DNA from: Alphaproteobacteria bacterium
GTDB lineage: Bacteria; Pseudomonadota; Alphaproteobacteria; Rhodobacterales; Rhodobacteraceae
NCBI GenBank assembly: GCA_030426685.1
Contig: JAUHYC010000019.1
Span: forward strand, 1-61,955
DNA: 61,955 nt
Reading direction: 5' to 3'
The notes beneath the pieces were generated by a model that was not told the origin of the DNA, did not search any database, and saw nothing but the letters and a program-made list of their open reading frames with translations. Below, piece by piece: positions 27,041 through 36,511 of the stretch. Position 1 is the first letter of the stretch. The number at the start of each line of letters is the position of its first letter. Both the position numbers and the translations under genes were made by a program.

Positions 27041-29169
27041 TGGATCAGGCCACTACACTTTCAGCATTGGAAGCTTGTGTGCTCAATGTTACAACGGCGC
27101 TCGAACAGCCAATGACCATTGCTTCAATCCATGCCGCTCAATCAGGCGCGACCGGTGATCTAACCGTTCGCGATGCCATTGTGGCGGCGAAGAGGGCCGG
27201 AATGCAGGTTGGCTTTGGGTCGCGCAAGCTCAGCGACTTCGATGCCGACCTCACGCCCGCCATTTTGCTGTTGGCGAATGACCAGGCGGTTGTCTATCAC
27301 GGTCGGTCAAATGGCGGCGACTTGCTGATCTTTGACCCCGCATTGGGCGAGGGCATCGGTGTGGTCCGGGAAGATGCGCTGCAAGGCAGGTATACAGGAT
27401 ACGCGATGCTTTTCCGGCCGGAATACCGAGATCGCGCAATGTCTGACAATCAACCGGCGGGCGGACACTGGTTCTGGTCAGCGCTGGCGGCAAGCCGCTG
27501 GTCCTATGCTCAGGTTGCGATGGCTGCAGCTTTGGCGAATGTACTCGGATTGTCGACCTCGGTCTTCATCATGGTGGTCTATGATCGCGTTCTGCCGAAT
27601 GAAGCGACAACTTCATTGGTTGCTCTGACGTTTGGGGTTGGTCTTGCACTGATCTTCGATTTTCTGCTCAAGATACTGAGGGCGGGCTTCATCGATCGTG
27701 CGGGTGAACGGGCGGATTTGCTCATGGGGCGGCGTGTCTTCGATCAGCTGATCAATATGCGCATGGCGGGTCGTTCGGGTTCAACCGGGGCTACCAGCAA
27801 CACCGTGCGTGAATTCGAAACCCTGCGCGAGTTCATTACTTCGGCAACCTTGGTAGCGGTTGTTGATCTGCCATTCATCGCAGTCTTCCTGTTCACGATC
27901 TACCTGGTCGGAGGATCACTGGCGTTGATCCCCGCACTGGCAATCCCTGTCGTGCTGCTGACCGGTATCGCAATACAACCTATGCTGTCCAGGCTGGCCG
28001 AGCGGAGCTTTTCTGATGGCCAATCCAAACAGGCTGTATTGGTTGAAGCCCTTACTGGCCTTGAGACCATCAAGACCTCCGCAGCCTCGCGACAAATGCG
28101 GTCACGTTGGGAGGATGCGATCAAACGGCAATCGGGCCACGGGGCGCGGAGCCGGGCGATTACGCAGTTTGCACTGAACCTAACGGGCTTCACCCAGCAA
28201 GCTGCACAGGTATTGGTCGTCTTTTACGGGGTCTTTCTGATCACCGACGGCCAGACAAGTATGGGTGCACTTGTCGCATCGGTGATGCTGACAGGGCGGG
28301 CTATGGCACCGTTGGGTCAATTGGCGCAAACCCTGACCCGTGTCAATCAAGCGCGCAGTGCCTATCGTAGTCTGGATGCGCTGATGCGGGCTGAAAGCGA
28401 ACGCCCCGATGGTCGAAACTGGATCAGCCGGACTGACTTCAAGGGGCGCATAACATTCAACAATGTCCATTTTGCCTATCCTGATCAGACGGATGACACG
28501 CTGAGGGGTGTCTCCTTTACCATTGAACCAGGTGAGAAAGTGGCGATCCTTGGGCAAATCGGCTCGGGCAAAAGTACGATCACGCGCCTGATGTTGGGTC
28601 TGTATCAGCCTCGTGTAGGTTCGATAATGCTGGACGGCCTTGATATCCGCCAGATTGATCCGGGGGACCTACGGCGTACTATCGGCTCGGTCCTACAGGA
28701 TATTTGGCTGTTTTCGGGCAGCGTACGGGACAACATAACAAGCGGTGCCACACGTACCCGGGACCAAGATTTGATACGGGCTGGACAACTGGCCGGGGTT
28801 GAGGATTTTGTCTCTCGGCATCCCCACGGATACGATCTGCAAGTGGCCGAACGGGGCGAGGGCCTGTCGGGTGGGCAACGACAGGCGGTCGCCTTGGCAC
28901 GAGCGCTTGTGGGTCGACCTCCGGTTCTGTTGTTGGACGAGCCAACCAGCGCAATGGATGTCAAATCCGAAGCCGACCTCATTCGACGACTGAAAGACGC
29001 TACAAGACAGGAAACGATGGTGATCGTGACACATCGCACGAGCCTGCTTGAGCTGGTAGATCGGGTGATCGTCATCGAAAACGGCAAAGTTGGCTTGGAT
29101 GGGCCAAAAAGCATCCTGACACAGCATGTGCCTACAGGTGGGAGGCATCTGAATGTCGCGGCATCCTGA
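27037..29169 (+). CDS. Type I secretion ABC transporter with degenerate C39-like domain, system 2 (LapB type)
   Basis: A 710-residue exporter. The first 130 residues resemble a C39 peptidase domain without the catalytic Cys near its start (the region begins LSALEACVLNVTTALEQP, with no QxxxxDC motif). It is thus a C39-like domain as in HlyB and LapB. Six membrane helices follow. The ATPase shows Walker A GQIGSGKS near residue 506, signature LSGGQRQ near 609, and Walker B LLLDEPTSAMD near 630. LapB-type exporters usually carry very large adhesins, so the 1282-residue Ig-repeat protein is the natural cargo. The HlyD gene overlaps its end by 17 bases. Confidence 0.92.
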   Translation: MMDQATTLSALEACVLNVTTALEQPMTIASIHAAQSGATGDLTVRDAIVAAKRAGMQVGFGSRKLSDFDADLTPAILLLANDQAVVYHGRSNGGDLLIFDPALGEGIGVVREDALQGRYTGYAMLFRPEYRDRAMSDNQPAGGHWFWSALAASRWSYAQVAMAAALANVLGLSTSVFIMVVYDRVLPNEATTSLVALTFGVGLALIFDFLLKILRAGFIDRAGERADLLMGRRVFDQLINMRMAGRSGSTGATSNTVREFETLREFITSATLVAVVDLPFIAVFLFTIYLVGGSLALIPALAIPVVLLTGIAIQPMLSRLAERSFSDGQSKQAVLVEALTGLETIKTSAASRQMRSRWEDAIKRQSGHGARSRAITQFALNLTGFTQQAAQVLVVFYGVFLITDGQTSMGALVASVMLTGRAMAPLGQLAQTLTRVNQARSAYRSLDALMRAESERPDGRNWISRTDFKGRITFNNVHFAYPDQTDDTLRGVSFTIEPGEKVAILGQIGSGKSTITRLMLGLYQPRVGSIMLDGLDIRQIDPGDLRRTIGSVLQDIWLFSGSVRDNITSGATRTRDQDLIRAGQLAGVEDFVSRHPHGYDLQVAERGEGLSGGQRQAVALARALVGRPPVLLLDEPTSAMDVKSEADLIRRLKDATRQETMVIVTHRTSLLELVDRVIVIENGKVGLDGPKSILTQHVPTGGRHLNVAAS

Positions 29170-30463
29170 TCTTGAATCCCTCGCGCGCGAGATGCGCGGG
29201 CGGGCTCCATTGCGAGGGTCACTTCTCTTGTTTCTGATCCTAGCTTGTATGGTCAGTGCAGTTGCGTGGGCCCATTTCACCGAGTTGGACGATGTGGTTC
29301 GGGTAGATGGCCGGATTGTGCCTTCTGGGGACATACAGGTGATCGAAGCCACCGAAGCCGGCGTCGTTCAAACCCTGTATGTTCGTGAAGGGCAAGTGGT
29401 AGATGCCGGATCCTTGCTGATGGAACTGGACACCAATCAGATAGAACGTGAACTGAGTCAGGAACAACAGCGGGCTTTTGGTCTAATGGCGCGTGCGCAA
29501 CGCCTGCAGGCAGAAATCAACGGTACGGATCTGCAATTTGATCACGAGTTGCTCAACGGTGCACCCGATGTCGTTAGATCGGAAACGGCTCTGTATCAGG
29601 GTCGTCAAGCCGAGCTTGCGGCTGAAATCGCCATCCTCCACAGACAGCGCGAACAACGGCAGCGTGAATACGAAGAAGGATTGGTAGATCAGGTCACGGC
29701 AGTAGAAACGTTAAGTGTACTGGCGGAAGAACGCGCGATGATGGCGCCCTTGGTCGAACAACGCATGGAGCCTGCGACTACCCTGCTGGCCCTGCGTCGC
29801 AGTGAAGCTGAATGGAAGGGTCGAAAGGTTCGGGCCGAAGCGTTGATCAACCGCCTGCAAGCGGGCCTCGACGAAGTTGATGACAAAGTCCAAGCCACGC
29901 GCAACAGATTTCGCAGTGCGGCGCTGACGGATCTGGCGCTCGTCACATCCGAGTTAGCTGCCTTGCAGCCCGCTCTGCCTGCGTTGCGAGATCGCGTCTC
30001 TCGTGCGCAAATACGCGCCCCGGTTCGGGGGATCGTAAACCGCATTCACCGCACCACTATCGGTGGTTTGGCGCGTGGCGGCGAAGAGCTGATTGAGCTT
30101 GTGCCGCTTGACGACCGCTTGTTGGTCGAAGCCTATGTCAAACCCGGCGACATCGCCTTTCTGCATGCCGGGCAACCGGTCAGAATCAAGATAACGGCTT
30201 ATGACTTTGCGCGATATGGCGGCCTGGATGGTGAGATTGTGCGCATCGGTGCAGACACGATCACCCGTTCGGAACGCAGCGAGGAAGAGGTTTTTGTGGT
30301 TGAAATCCAGACGTCAGACACCTTGCTTGATTCAGGTGGTGCGGCGGTCGAGATCATTCCCGGAATGACTGCGGAGGTGGACATTCTGTCGGGCAAGAAA
30401 ACCGTGCTTGATTATCTGATTCAACCGGTCCTGAAGGTGAGAGACCAAGCATTGCGGGAATAG
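29153..30463 (+). CDS. HlyD-family type I secretion adaptor, system 2 (LapC type)
   Basis: A 436-residue adaptor, coincidentally the same length as the system 1 adaptor but only distantly similar. One transmembrane helix lies near residues 22-42, with a lipoyl half VIEATEAGVVQTLYVREGQVV, a central coiled coil, and the second lipoyl half IRAPVRGIVNRIH. It completes a sapC-tolC-ABC-hlyD transcription unit. It is convergent with a response regulator gene, leaving 68 bases between the stops. Confidence 0.93.
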   Translation: MSRHPDLESLAREMRGRAPLRGSLLLFLILACMVSAVAWAHFTELDDVVRVDGRIVPSGDIQVIEATEAGVVQTLYVREGQVVDAGSLLMELDTNQIERELSQEQQRAFGLMARAQRLQAEINGTDLQFDHELLNGAPDVVRSETALYQGRQAELAAEIAILHRQREQRQREYEEGLVDQVTAVETLSVLAEERAMMAPLVEQRMEPATTLLALRRSEAEWKGRKVRAEALINRLQAGLDEVDDKVQATRNRFRSAALTDLALVTSELAALQPALPALRDRVSRAQIRAPVRGIVNRIHRTTIGGLARGGEELIELVPLDDRLLVEAYVKPGDIAFLHAGQPVRIKITAYDFARYGGLDGEIVRIGADTITRSERSEEEVFVVEIQTSDTLLDSGGAAVEIIPGMTAEVDILSGKKTVLDYLIQPVLKVRDQALRE

Positions 30464-30531
30464 AGATGGCAGAGGTCAGTTCAAGGTCCCAACTAGGTTT
30501 GCACGATGCCCTGAAATTGGCGAGACACGTT

Positions 30532-31233
30532 TCACTGCCAGGTGACATCGCCCAGAAATATGTACCCCGCACCATATATCGTTTTGATTAGGCGCGGTTT
30601 TTTAGGATCTTCACCAAGCTTGGTCCGCAGCCGCGAAATACGTACATCCATTGCACGATCAAAGCTGTCGCCTGCCCCGCCCCCCAGCATTTCCTGCATG
30701 CGTGCACGGCTGATCAGGCGTTTGGGGCTTTCCAGAAAAAGCCTCAGAACTTCACCTTCGGCATGGCTGAATGGAGTTTCAGCACCTTGCGCATCTATCA
30801 GAACATACCGATCGAACTGAGCTGTCCAGCCATTGAACTCTGCTACATCCGAGTTTTGAGCCGCAGGGCCGGAAGATCGAAGCCGTGCGCGAATGCGCGC
30901 GACCACCTCGGCAGGGTCAAAGGGCTTAGTGATATAGTCATCGGCCCCAAGCTCCAGCCCGGTCACACGGTCCTGTACCTGTGCCCGACCCGAGATTATG
31001 ATCACCGCCGCCCCCTGTTCCAATGCCAGCCGGTGCACCAAAGCCAAGCCATCGGTATCGGGCAGCGAAAGGTCTACCAGGCAGACATCCGGTGTAACAC
31101 GTTTGAGCGAGGCCTCGAACTCGCGCGCGCGGGCAAAGCTTTGGGTGCGAAAGCCGGCCTCTTCCAGCGCATCAGTCAGGATGCGCCGGATTTCCGGTTC
31201 ATCGTCCAGAATGGTTACCAAAGGATGTGTCAT
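30532..31233 (-). CDS. OmpR-family response regulator
   Basis: A 233-residue two-domain regulator. The receiver domain (about 1-120) has the acidic pair DD at 10-11, the phospho-acceptor Asp in CLVDLSLPD, and the switch Lys in YITKPFDP. The C-terminal winged helix (about 135-230) has the family ending RLIKTIYGAGYIF. Its ATG directly follows the TAG of the upstream hybrid kinase with no gap, so the two are probably co-translated partners. Target genes are unknown; the neighbouring type I island and asdA/aspT genes are candidates by position. Confidence 0.93.
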   Translation of the reverse strand: MTHPLVTILDDEPEIRRILTDALEEAGFRTQSFARAREFEASLKRVTPDVCLVDLSLPDTDGLALVHRLALEQGAAVIIISGRAQVQDRVTGLELGADDYITKPFDPAEVVARIRARLRSSGPAAQNSDVAEFNGWTAQFDRYVLIDAQGAETPFSHAEGEVLRLFLESPKRLISRARMQEMLGGGAGDSFDRAMDVRISRLRTKLGEDPKKPRLIKTIYGAGYIFLGDVTWQ

Positions 31234-33135
31234 CTAGGCGGCCTCAGTACGGATCAGCGCCGACAATTGCGCCGGTGTAAACGGTTTGCGCAGGACCGAC
31301 GCTCGGGTCAATGCCTGACTAAAAAGCGGGTCGGATTGCGGCAGCGAAGTCATCAATATGCATGGCAACCTACCGTCGACATGATCCACGATATCAATGC
31401 CGGTTCCCGCGCCTTCCAGCCGGATATCCGACAAAATCAAAGCGATATCACTGATCTCTGCCGTCAACTCCAACGCTTCATCGACCGAGCTCGCTTCGAT
31501 GACTGAATACCCAAGATCAACCAGCATCTCACGGAACTGATCGCGCAGATCGTCATTATCCTCGACCAGCAAAACCAGGCCCGTTTGGGCATGTGGCGCT
31601 GCCCGGTATGGCAGGCGCATGACTACCGAAGCACCGGACGGCGTGTTGCGCAGGTTCAGATCCCCCCCAGCGAGTTTTACTGTGTCATATACCATCGGCA
31701 GCCCCAATCCGGAACCATCGCTGCCTTTGGTTGTGAAGAAAGGATTCAGCGCCTTTTCAAGCGCTTCCGGGGCAAATCCCGGGCCGGTATCCGATACGGT
31801 GATCTCAATCCAGATCGATCCGATAGCATGGGCACTGATGGTGATCTGCCCCGATGTGCCACAAGCGTCACGCGCATTCAGCACCAGATTCAGCAATGCG
31901 TCCTGTACCATTCCGGGATCAAGCATCAGTGCTTTGTCGGGCAAAGTGTTTACGACAGACAAACCCATTCCCTGCGGCAGAGAAGGTGTGGCAAGTACTC
32001 TCAAATCCTCAAGCAAGCCGCGCATGTCCGTGGCTTTGGGTTGAAGTGTCCGGTTGCCGGTCATGTCAGCGATCCGGTTCAGCAACTGGCCACCACGGCG
32101 TGCGGTAGCCTGCGTGGCGGCGATCAGCTTTCCGGCCCCATCGGGTAGGTTCATTTTGGCCAGCCGCGCCTGCATTCCCAAAATGATGGTCAACAGGTTC
32201 GAAAAATCATGAGCGAGCCCGCTGGTCATCTGTGCGGCCATCGCTCTGCGACGGGTTTGCTGCAGGGCTACACGGGCCTGTGTTTCCTCGGTGATGTCCA
32301 CTGACATGACATATACCCCGCCCATATTGTCAGGCGTAAATGACGCCCGTATGCGTCGTGAATCCTGTTCCTCGGTAAACTCAAATACCGAGGGCTGCCC
32401 GCCATAGGCCTGATCCAGATGGTCTTTGACCCGCTCAAAAGCGACCGGGCCCAGTGCCTCTGAGATATGTAGTCCCAGAATTTCCGATGGGCGTCCCGGC
32501 ATGACCGAACTGAGACGGCGATTGGAGTAGTCGTATCGCCCGTCAGCGTCGAGATGCGCGATATGGGCGGGCATCATCTCGGTCGTCATCCGGGTGCGGG
32601 CTTCGATTTCGGTCAGTTGACGCTTGGCCTCTTCCAACGCGGTAATCGTGGCGGCAAGCTTGCGGTTGGTGGCCGAAAGCTCTTCGGCGTGGCTCAATAG
32701 CTGGCCCGACAACTCTTCCGAGCGCGCGCGCAACAGATCTTCGACCTGCCGGGTGCGGGTGATGTCGGTATAGACCGCGACCCAACCGCCATTGGGTAGC
32801 GGCGCCCCTTCGATCGAGATGACCTGACCATTGGGTCGGGTCCGTTCCATATAATGCGGCTCGAAAGTAAGTGCCTGTTCGACACGGGTGCTCACCATAT
32901 CCTCGACATCCTGATCGTCGCCATATTCGCCGCGACTGGCAAGGAAGTAGATCGTGTCACGGAACAGCGCGCCGGGGCGGACCAGTTCATCGGGCAGATC
33001 GAACATCTCCTGAAAGCGAAGATTACAGACAACCAAACGCAAATGGCTGTCATAAATCGAAAGCGCCTGCCCGATCAGATTCAGGCCGGCTGTTGTCATC
33101 GCTTTGATGCGCTTTTCGGTCAGGTCCAAATCCAT
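31234..33135 (-). CDS. Hybrid sensor histidine kinase with two PAS domains and C-terminal receiver
   Basis: A 633-residue cytoplasmic kinase; no transmembrane segment is visible. An N-terminal PAS domain (about 1-130, PAS_7-like) is followed by a coiled coil, a second PAS domain (about 190-295), the dimerisation/phospho-His box GLAHDFSN near residue 310, an HATPase domain (GPGFAPEALEKALNPFFTTK; GLGLPMVYD) and a receiver domain (about 515-633; VEDNDDLR, ILSDIRLEG). A GGGGAGG sequence directly touches the chosen ATG, an unusually short spacing. A hairpin lies over this ribosome-site region. It is 55 bases downstream of asdA. Confidence 0.92.
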   Translation of the reverse strand: MDLDLTEKRIKAMTTAGLNLIGQALSIYDSHLRLVVCNLRFQEMFDLPDELVRPGALFRDTIYFLASRGEYGDDQDVEDMVSTRVEQALTFEPHYMERTRPNGQVISIEGAPLPNGGWVAVYTDITRTRQVEDLLRARSEELSGQLLSHAEELSATNRKLAATITALEEAKRQLTEIEARTRMTTEMMPAHIAHLDADGRYDYSNRRLSSVMPGRPSEILGLHISEALGPVAFERVKDHLDQAYGGQPSVFEFTEEQDSRRIRASFTPDNMGGVYVMSVDITEETQARVALQQTRRRAMAAQMTSGLAHDFSNLLTIILGMQARLAKMNLPDGAGKLIAATQATARRGGQLLNRIADMTGNRTLQPKATDMRGLLEDLRVLATPSLPQGMGLSVVNTLPDKALMLDPGMVQDALLNLVLNARDACGTSGQITISAHAIGSIWIEITVSDTGPGFAPEALEKALNPFFTTKGSDGSGLGLPMVYDTVKLAGGDLNLRNTPSGASVVMRLPYRAAPHAQTGLVLLVEDNDDLRDQFREMLVDLGYSVIEASSVDEALELTAEISDIALILSDIRLEGAGTGIDIVDHVDGRLPCILMTSLPQSDPLFSQALTRASVLRKPFTPAQLSALIRTEAA

Positions 33136-33140
33136 CCTCC

Positions 33141-33175
33141 CCTGCGCCTATGGGTAACACCAGATCAGGCGCAGG
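33141..33175 (-). promoter_or_regulatory. Hairpin at the ribosome site of the hybrid kinase gene
   Basis: CCTGCGCC (33141-33148) pairs perfectly with GGCGCAGG (33168-33175). On the transcribed strand the 3' arm ends directly before the GGGAGG ribosome site. A second, alternative stem AGATCAG/CTGATCT (33162-33168 with 33186-33192) overlaps the first, so the two cannot form together. It may act as an asdA transcript end or tune kinase translation. Confidence 0.4.
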
Positions 33176-33190
33176 TGTAGTGGGTCTGAT

Positions 33191-34807
33191 CTAGCCGTGC
33201 AGCGGTTTGTTATTCGCCGCGCGATAGGCCTGAACATAACCGCGCGCGACCGAGCGAACAGCCGTGCCGATCTGTGAATAAGCTTCGTCGGGTAAATTGG
33301 CGAACGAAACGCGCGCCGACCAGTCAGGCGCGTCAAAGCCACTGCCATTGAGCAATACGATCCCGTAATCCTCGGCCAGTTTAAACGCTATATCAAGCGG
33401 GTGCACGTTTTTCTTAATCCACTCAACGACGTCATTGCCGACATATTTACGTAACCAGTATTCGAAATCGATGATGCCATAATAGGCATCATAATGTTCA
33501 CCCGCCTCAACCTCGATCCCCATGGCCTCGGTCAACAGCTTGAACCGGCGGTGGACCAGCTCCATGCAGGCAGTTTGGTAAGTTTTCTTGGTGTCGACCA
33601 GTTCGCACAACGAGAACAGGGTCATCATCACCTGCTGGGGCAACGAAAGACCGGCAGTATGGTTCAGTGCAACATCGCGGCTGTCAGCCACCAACCGGTC
33701 GATGAACCGGATTTCGCGCGGTGTCAGGCTGAGCGTACCGTAGCGCTTGTCCAGTAGTTGTTTGACGTCTTCGGGATGACCGGCCAGCTTAAGATCAAAG
33801 ATATTGTCTTGTCCCACCGCAATCACACCCAGCCGCCAGCCGGTACAGCCGAAATATTTGGAATACGAATAAACTCCGATCGTGTTTCGCGGCAGATGAC
33901 CCATGACTGAAGTGAAGTCGTGAACAAAAGTGCCGTAAACATCATCTGTCAGCACAATCAGGTCGGGGCGATGGTTTTCGATCAGATCAGCCAGTTTCCG
34001 CAACGATGCGGTGCTGAGCGCAACAGACGACGGATTGCCCGGATTGACCAGAAAGAACGCTTTGACCTTTGGGTCTTTCAGCTTTTCCAAAGCCGCGTCG
34101 GTCAGTTGGAAACCGTCTTCTTCGTTGGTCTCGACATGGACGGAGTCCAAGCTGTAATCTTCAAGCTCCGGCATCTCAAGATAAGGCGTGAAGATCGGCG
34201 TACATAATGCGATTGTATCGCCGGGGTTCAGCAATCGGTTGGCCTTAAGTGTTTTGAAGATATAGCACATCGCCGCCGTGCCGCCTTCGACCGCGAACAG
34301 GTCGAACCGGGCGTCGGTTTGATGACCCCGGCACATGGCCCACATCAGGTATTCATGTGCAATCGCGGCATTGTGTTTCAGGATGCGGTCGGGCACCGGG
34401 TAATTGTCGCCGATGATCGAGTCCGTCAGTTCGTGGACAAACTCATCCGCGTCGAATTCAAAAGCCGAGATGGCATGGGCCACAACCTCAAGCAGCGTAT
34501 CGACGCCGGGCAGTTCAGCGTTTATGCGCGCCCAGTCTTGCAGTCGGCTGTGGCAACCTTTCATAGCAGGCATGCCACCCAAGCCCGCGGGGTCATTCAT
34601 CACATGTTTGGATTCGGTCACAGCAAACTGGCCAAGGGCAAAGAACGCCTCGCGCGGGCGGATGGCGACCCAGTTGGGGTTGCCACGTCCGGCGTTGAGA
34701 AAGGCGCTGCTGGCTTTGCGGGCCTCAGCCGAAGCCAACTGGATCAACTCATCCTTGATCTGAAACGGGCTGAGGGCTTCGTAATCGTGCAGCGTTACTC
34801 TATCCAT
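33191..34807 (-). CDS. asdA: Bifunctional aspartate aminotransferase / L-aspartate beta-decarboxylase
   Basis: A PLP fold-type I enzyme of 538 residues. The length and insertions match aspartate 4-decarboxylase (AsdA), not ordinary transaminases of about 400 residues. The PLP lysine is near residue 315 in YSYSKYFGCTGWRLG. It converts L-aspartate to L-alanine and CO2. The gene follows aspT by 18 bases on the same strand. The pair forms the known aspartate/alanine exchange cycle, in which internal decarboxylation uses up a proton and the antiport is electrogenic. Confidence 0.93.
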   Translation of the reverse strand: MDRVTLHDYEALSPFQIKDELIQLASAEARKASSAFLNAGRGNPNWVAIRPREAFFALGQFAVTESKHVMNDPAGLGGMPAMKGCHSRLQDWARINAELPGVDTLLEVVAHAISAFEFDADEFVHELTDSIIGDNYPVPDRILKHNAAIAHEYLMWAMCRGHQTDARFDLFAVEGGTAAMCYIFKTLKANRLLNPGDTIALCTPIFTPYLEMPELEDYSLDSVHVETNEEDGFQLTDAALEKLKDPKVKAFFLVNPGNPSSVALSTASLRKLADLIENHRPDLIVLTDDVYGTFVHDFTSVMGHLPRNTIGVYSYSKYFGCTGWRLGVIAVGQDNIFDLKLAGHPEDVKQLLDKRYGTLSLTPREIRFIDRLVADSRDVALNHTAGLSLPQQVMMTLFSLCELVDTKKTYQTACMELVHRRFKLLTEAMGIEVEAGEHYDAYYGIIDFEYWLRKYVGNDVVEWIKKNVHPLDIAFKLAEDYGIVLLNGSGFDAPDWSARVSFANLPDEAYSQIGTAVRSVARGYVQAYRAANNKPLHG

Positions 34808-34825
34808 GGCTCTAACCTTTCCAAA

Positions 34826-36511
34826 TCAGCTTAGGATCAAAACGACGATCATCCCGAAGATGGTCAGGAGCGTGTTGCCAATGGCATAAGGCATTCCGTA
34901 ACCAAGCGCAGGGATGCGGCTTTGTGCGGCTTCCTGGATCATTCCCAAAGCGGCAGTTGTGGTGCGTGCGCCCGCGCAGGCACCAAACAGAATGGCCGGG
35001 TGAAGTTTGAATACATAGTGGCCGACATAGACCGCAAAGATCATTGGCAGTGATGTCGCCACAATCCCCCATAGCAGCAGCGCAATACCCGCCTGTTGCA
35101 GACCCGCGACAAAACTTGGCCCTGCCGTGATCCCGATAACCGCAATGAACACGTTTAAACCCAGAGTGTTCATCAGCCACAACGCGGGGCCCGGAATCCG
35201 GCCAAAGGTCGGATGCACCGTACGCAACCAACCCAGTACGAGCCCAGCCAGCAGTGCGCCTCCGGTCGTGGACAGGCTGATAGGGAAGCCACCCAGCATG
35301 ATTGCCAGCGTACCGATCACGCCGCCAATGAAAATACCCCAGCCCACAAAGGCCAGATCTGTGGTATCGACCGGGCGGTCCGCATAGCCGATCTCGGCAA
35401 TGGCGGCTTCTACATGCCGTTTGCTGCCCTGAATGGTCATGATATCACCGCGATGCACGACGGTGCCCGTCAATAGCGGCAGATCCTGCATGTTCCGCAT
35501 CAGTTTTGAGACATAGACGCCGCGCGCAACGGGAAGATGACTAAGCTCTTCCAGCGTCTTGTTGTGCACCTCTTTGCTTGTGATCAGCACGTCGAGCTTC
35601 TCGGACGGGATACTCAACAAGTCGGGCGCATCGGCTTCCTTCAAGTTGGCCTCAAGCAAAGTCACCAGATCGGCACGACGGCCCGAGAACATGACGATGT
35701 CTCCGGCTTGCAATACGGTGTTGTCATCCACCTCTACGATCTGATCCCCTCGGCGGAGCCTTTCAGCGTAGATGCGCACCCCCGGCATCAGGCCCTTGAC
35801 CGGTTGCCCCAAAAGATCGCTGCCATCAGGGATTTCGAACGCCCGCGCTTCGATGGCGCGATAAGCCGAAACGATACCTTCGCCGGTTTCGACAGCCATT
35901 CTGCCACCCAGCTGGGCCTCGTATTCCTTGCACGCAGCGGCAAGATCCACGCCGATCAGGCGCGGCCCGATTTTGGCGAGTATGATTGCCGAGCCGATAG
36001 TGCCGTAGATATAGGTGACGGCATAGGCAACCGGGATCTGGTTGGCATAGGTCTTGGCCTGCTCTGCAGGTAGTCCCAGTTGCCCGATCTGGTCGGTGCC
36101 TACTCCAATCGCGGCCGAGATTGTCTGCGACCCGGCATAAAGACCTGCGGCATAACCCAATTCCAACCCTGCAACCATTGCAGCAACAACCGGGATTACG
36201 AGGCAGAGGGCAAGGACGCTGAGGGTAAAAAACACCTCGCGCGCACCGTCGACTTTGAGGCCGCGCATGAATTGCGGCCCGACACCGTAGCCCACGGCAA
36301 AAATGAACAGGATGAAGAAGGTCGATTTGACCGCCGAGTCGATGTCGATATGCGCCTGTCCGATCACAACCGCAGCCAGCAGGGTTGCGGTAACGGTCCC
36401 CAAACTGAAGCCTGCCACTTTCCACGGGCCCACGAGGAACCCGATACCGATGGACAAAAACACCGCCAGCTCGGGATACGTCCGGAGAATACTCACCAAC
36501 CAATCGACCAT
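34826..36511 (-). CDS. aspT: Aspartate:alanine antiporter
   Basis: An inner-membrane antiporter of the AAEx family, 561 residues from the ATG at 36511, chosen because GAGGTGG lies four bases before it; the upstream extension is hydrophilic and unlike the family. Two membrane blocks flank a cytoplasmic region with two TrkA-C (RCK_C)-like domains (about 190-350; e.g. AFEIPDGSDLLGQPVKGL and the LDVLITSKEVHNKTLEEL stretch). The C-terminal half has the FGACAGARTTTAALGMIQE motif. It exchanges external aspartate for internal alanine. Paired with asdA it generates proton motive force and disposes of acid. Confidence 0.92.
   Translation of the reverse strand: MVDWLVSILRTYPELAVFLSIGIGFLVGPWKVAGFSLGTVTATLLAAVVIGQAHIDIDSAVKSTFFILFIFAVGYGVGPQFMRGLKVDGAREVFFTLSVLALCLVIPVVAAMVAGLELGYAAGLYAGSQTISAAIGVGTDQIGQLGLPAEQAKTYANQIPVAYAVTYIYGTIGSAIILAKIGPRLIGVDLAAACKEYEAQLGGRMAVETGEGIVSAYRAIEARAFEIPDGSDLLGQPVKGLMPGVRIYAERLRRGDQIVEVDDNTVLQAGDIVMFSGRRADLVTLLEANLKEADAPDLLSIPSEKLDVLITSKEVHNKTLEELSHLPVARGVYVSKLMRNMQDLPLLTGTVVHRGDIMTIQGSKRHVEAAIAEIGYADRPVDTTDLAFVGWGIFIGGVIGTLAIMLGGFPISLSTTGGALLAGLVLGWLRTVHPTFGRIPGPALWLMNTLGLNVFIAVIGITAGPSFVAGLQQAGIALLLWGIVATSLPMIFAVYVGHYVFKLHPAILFGACAGARTTTAALGMIQEAAQSRIPALGYGMPYAIGNTLLTIFGMIVVLILS

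Noticed and set aside
30466..30591. Possible 41-residue peptide gene after the second HlyD gene
   Set aside because: It has an ATG and is open, but it runs antisense into the response regulator's 3' end and shows no composition or motif to support it.
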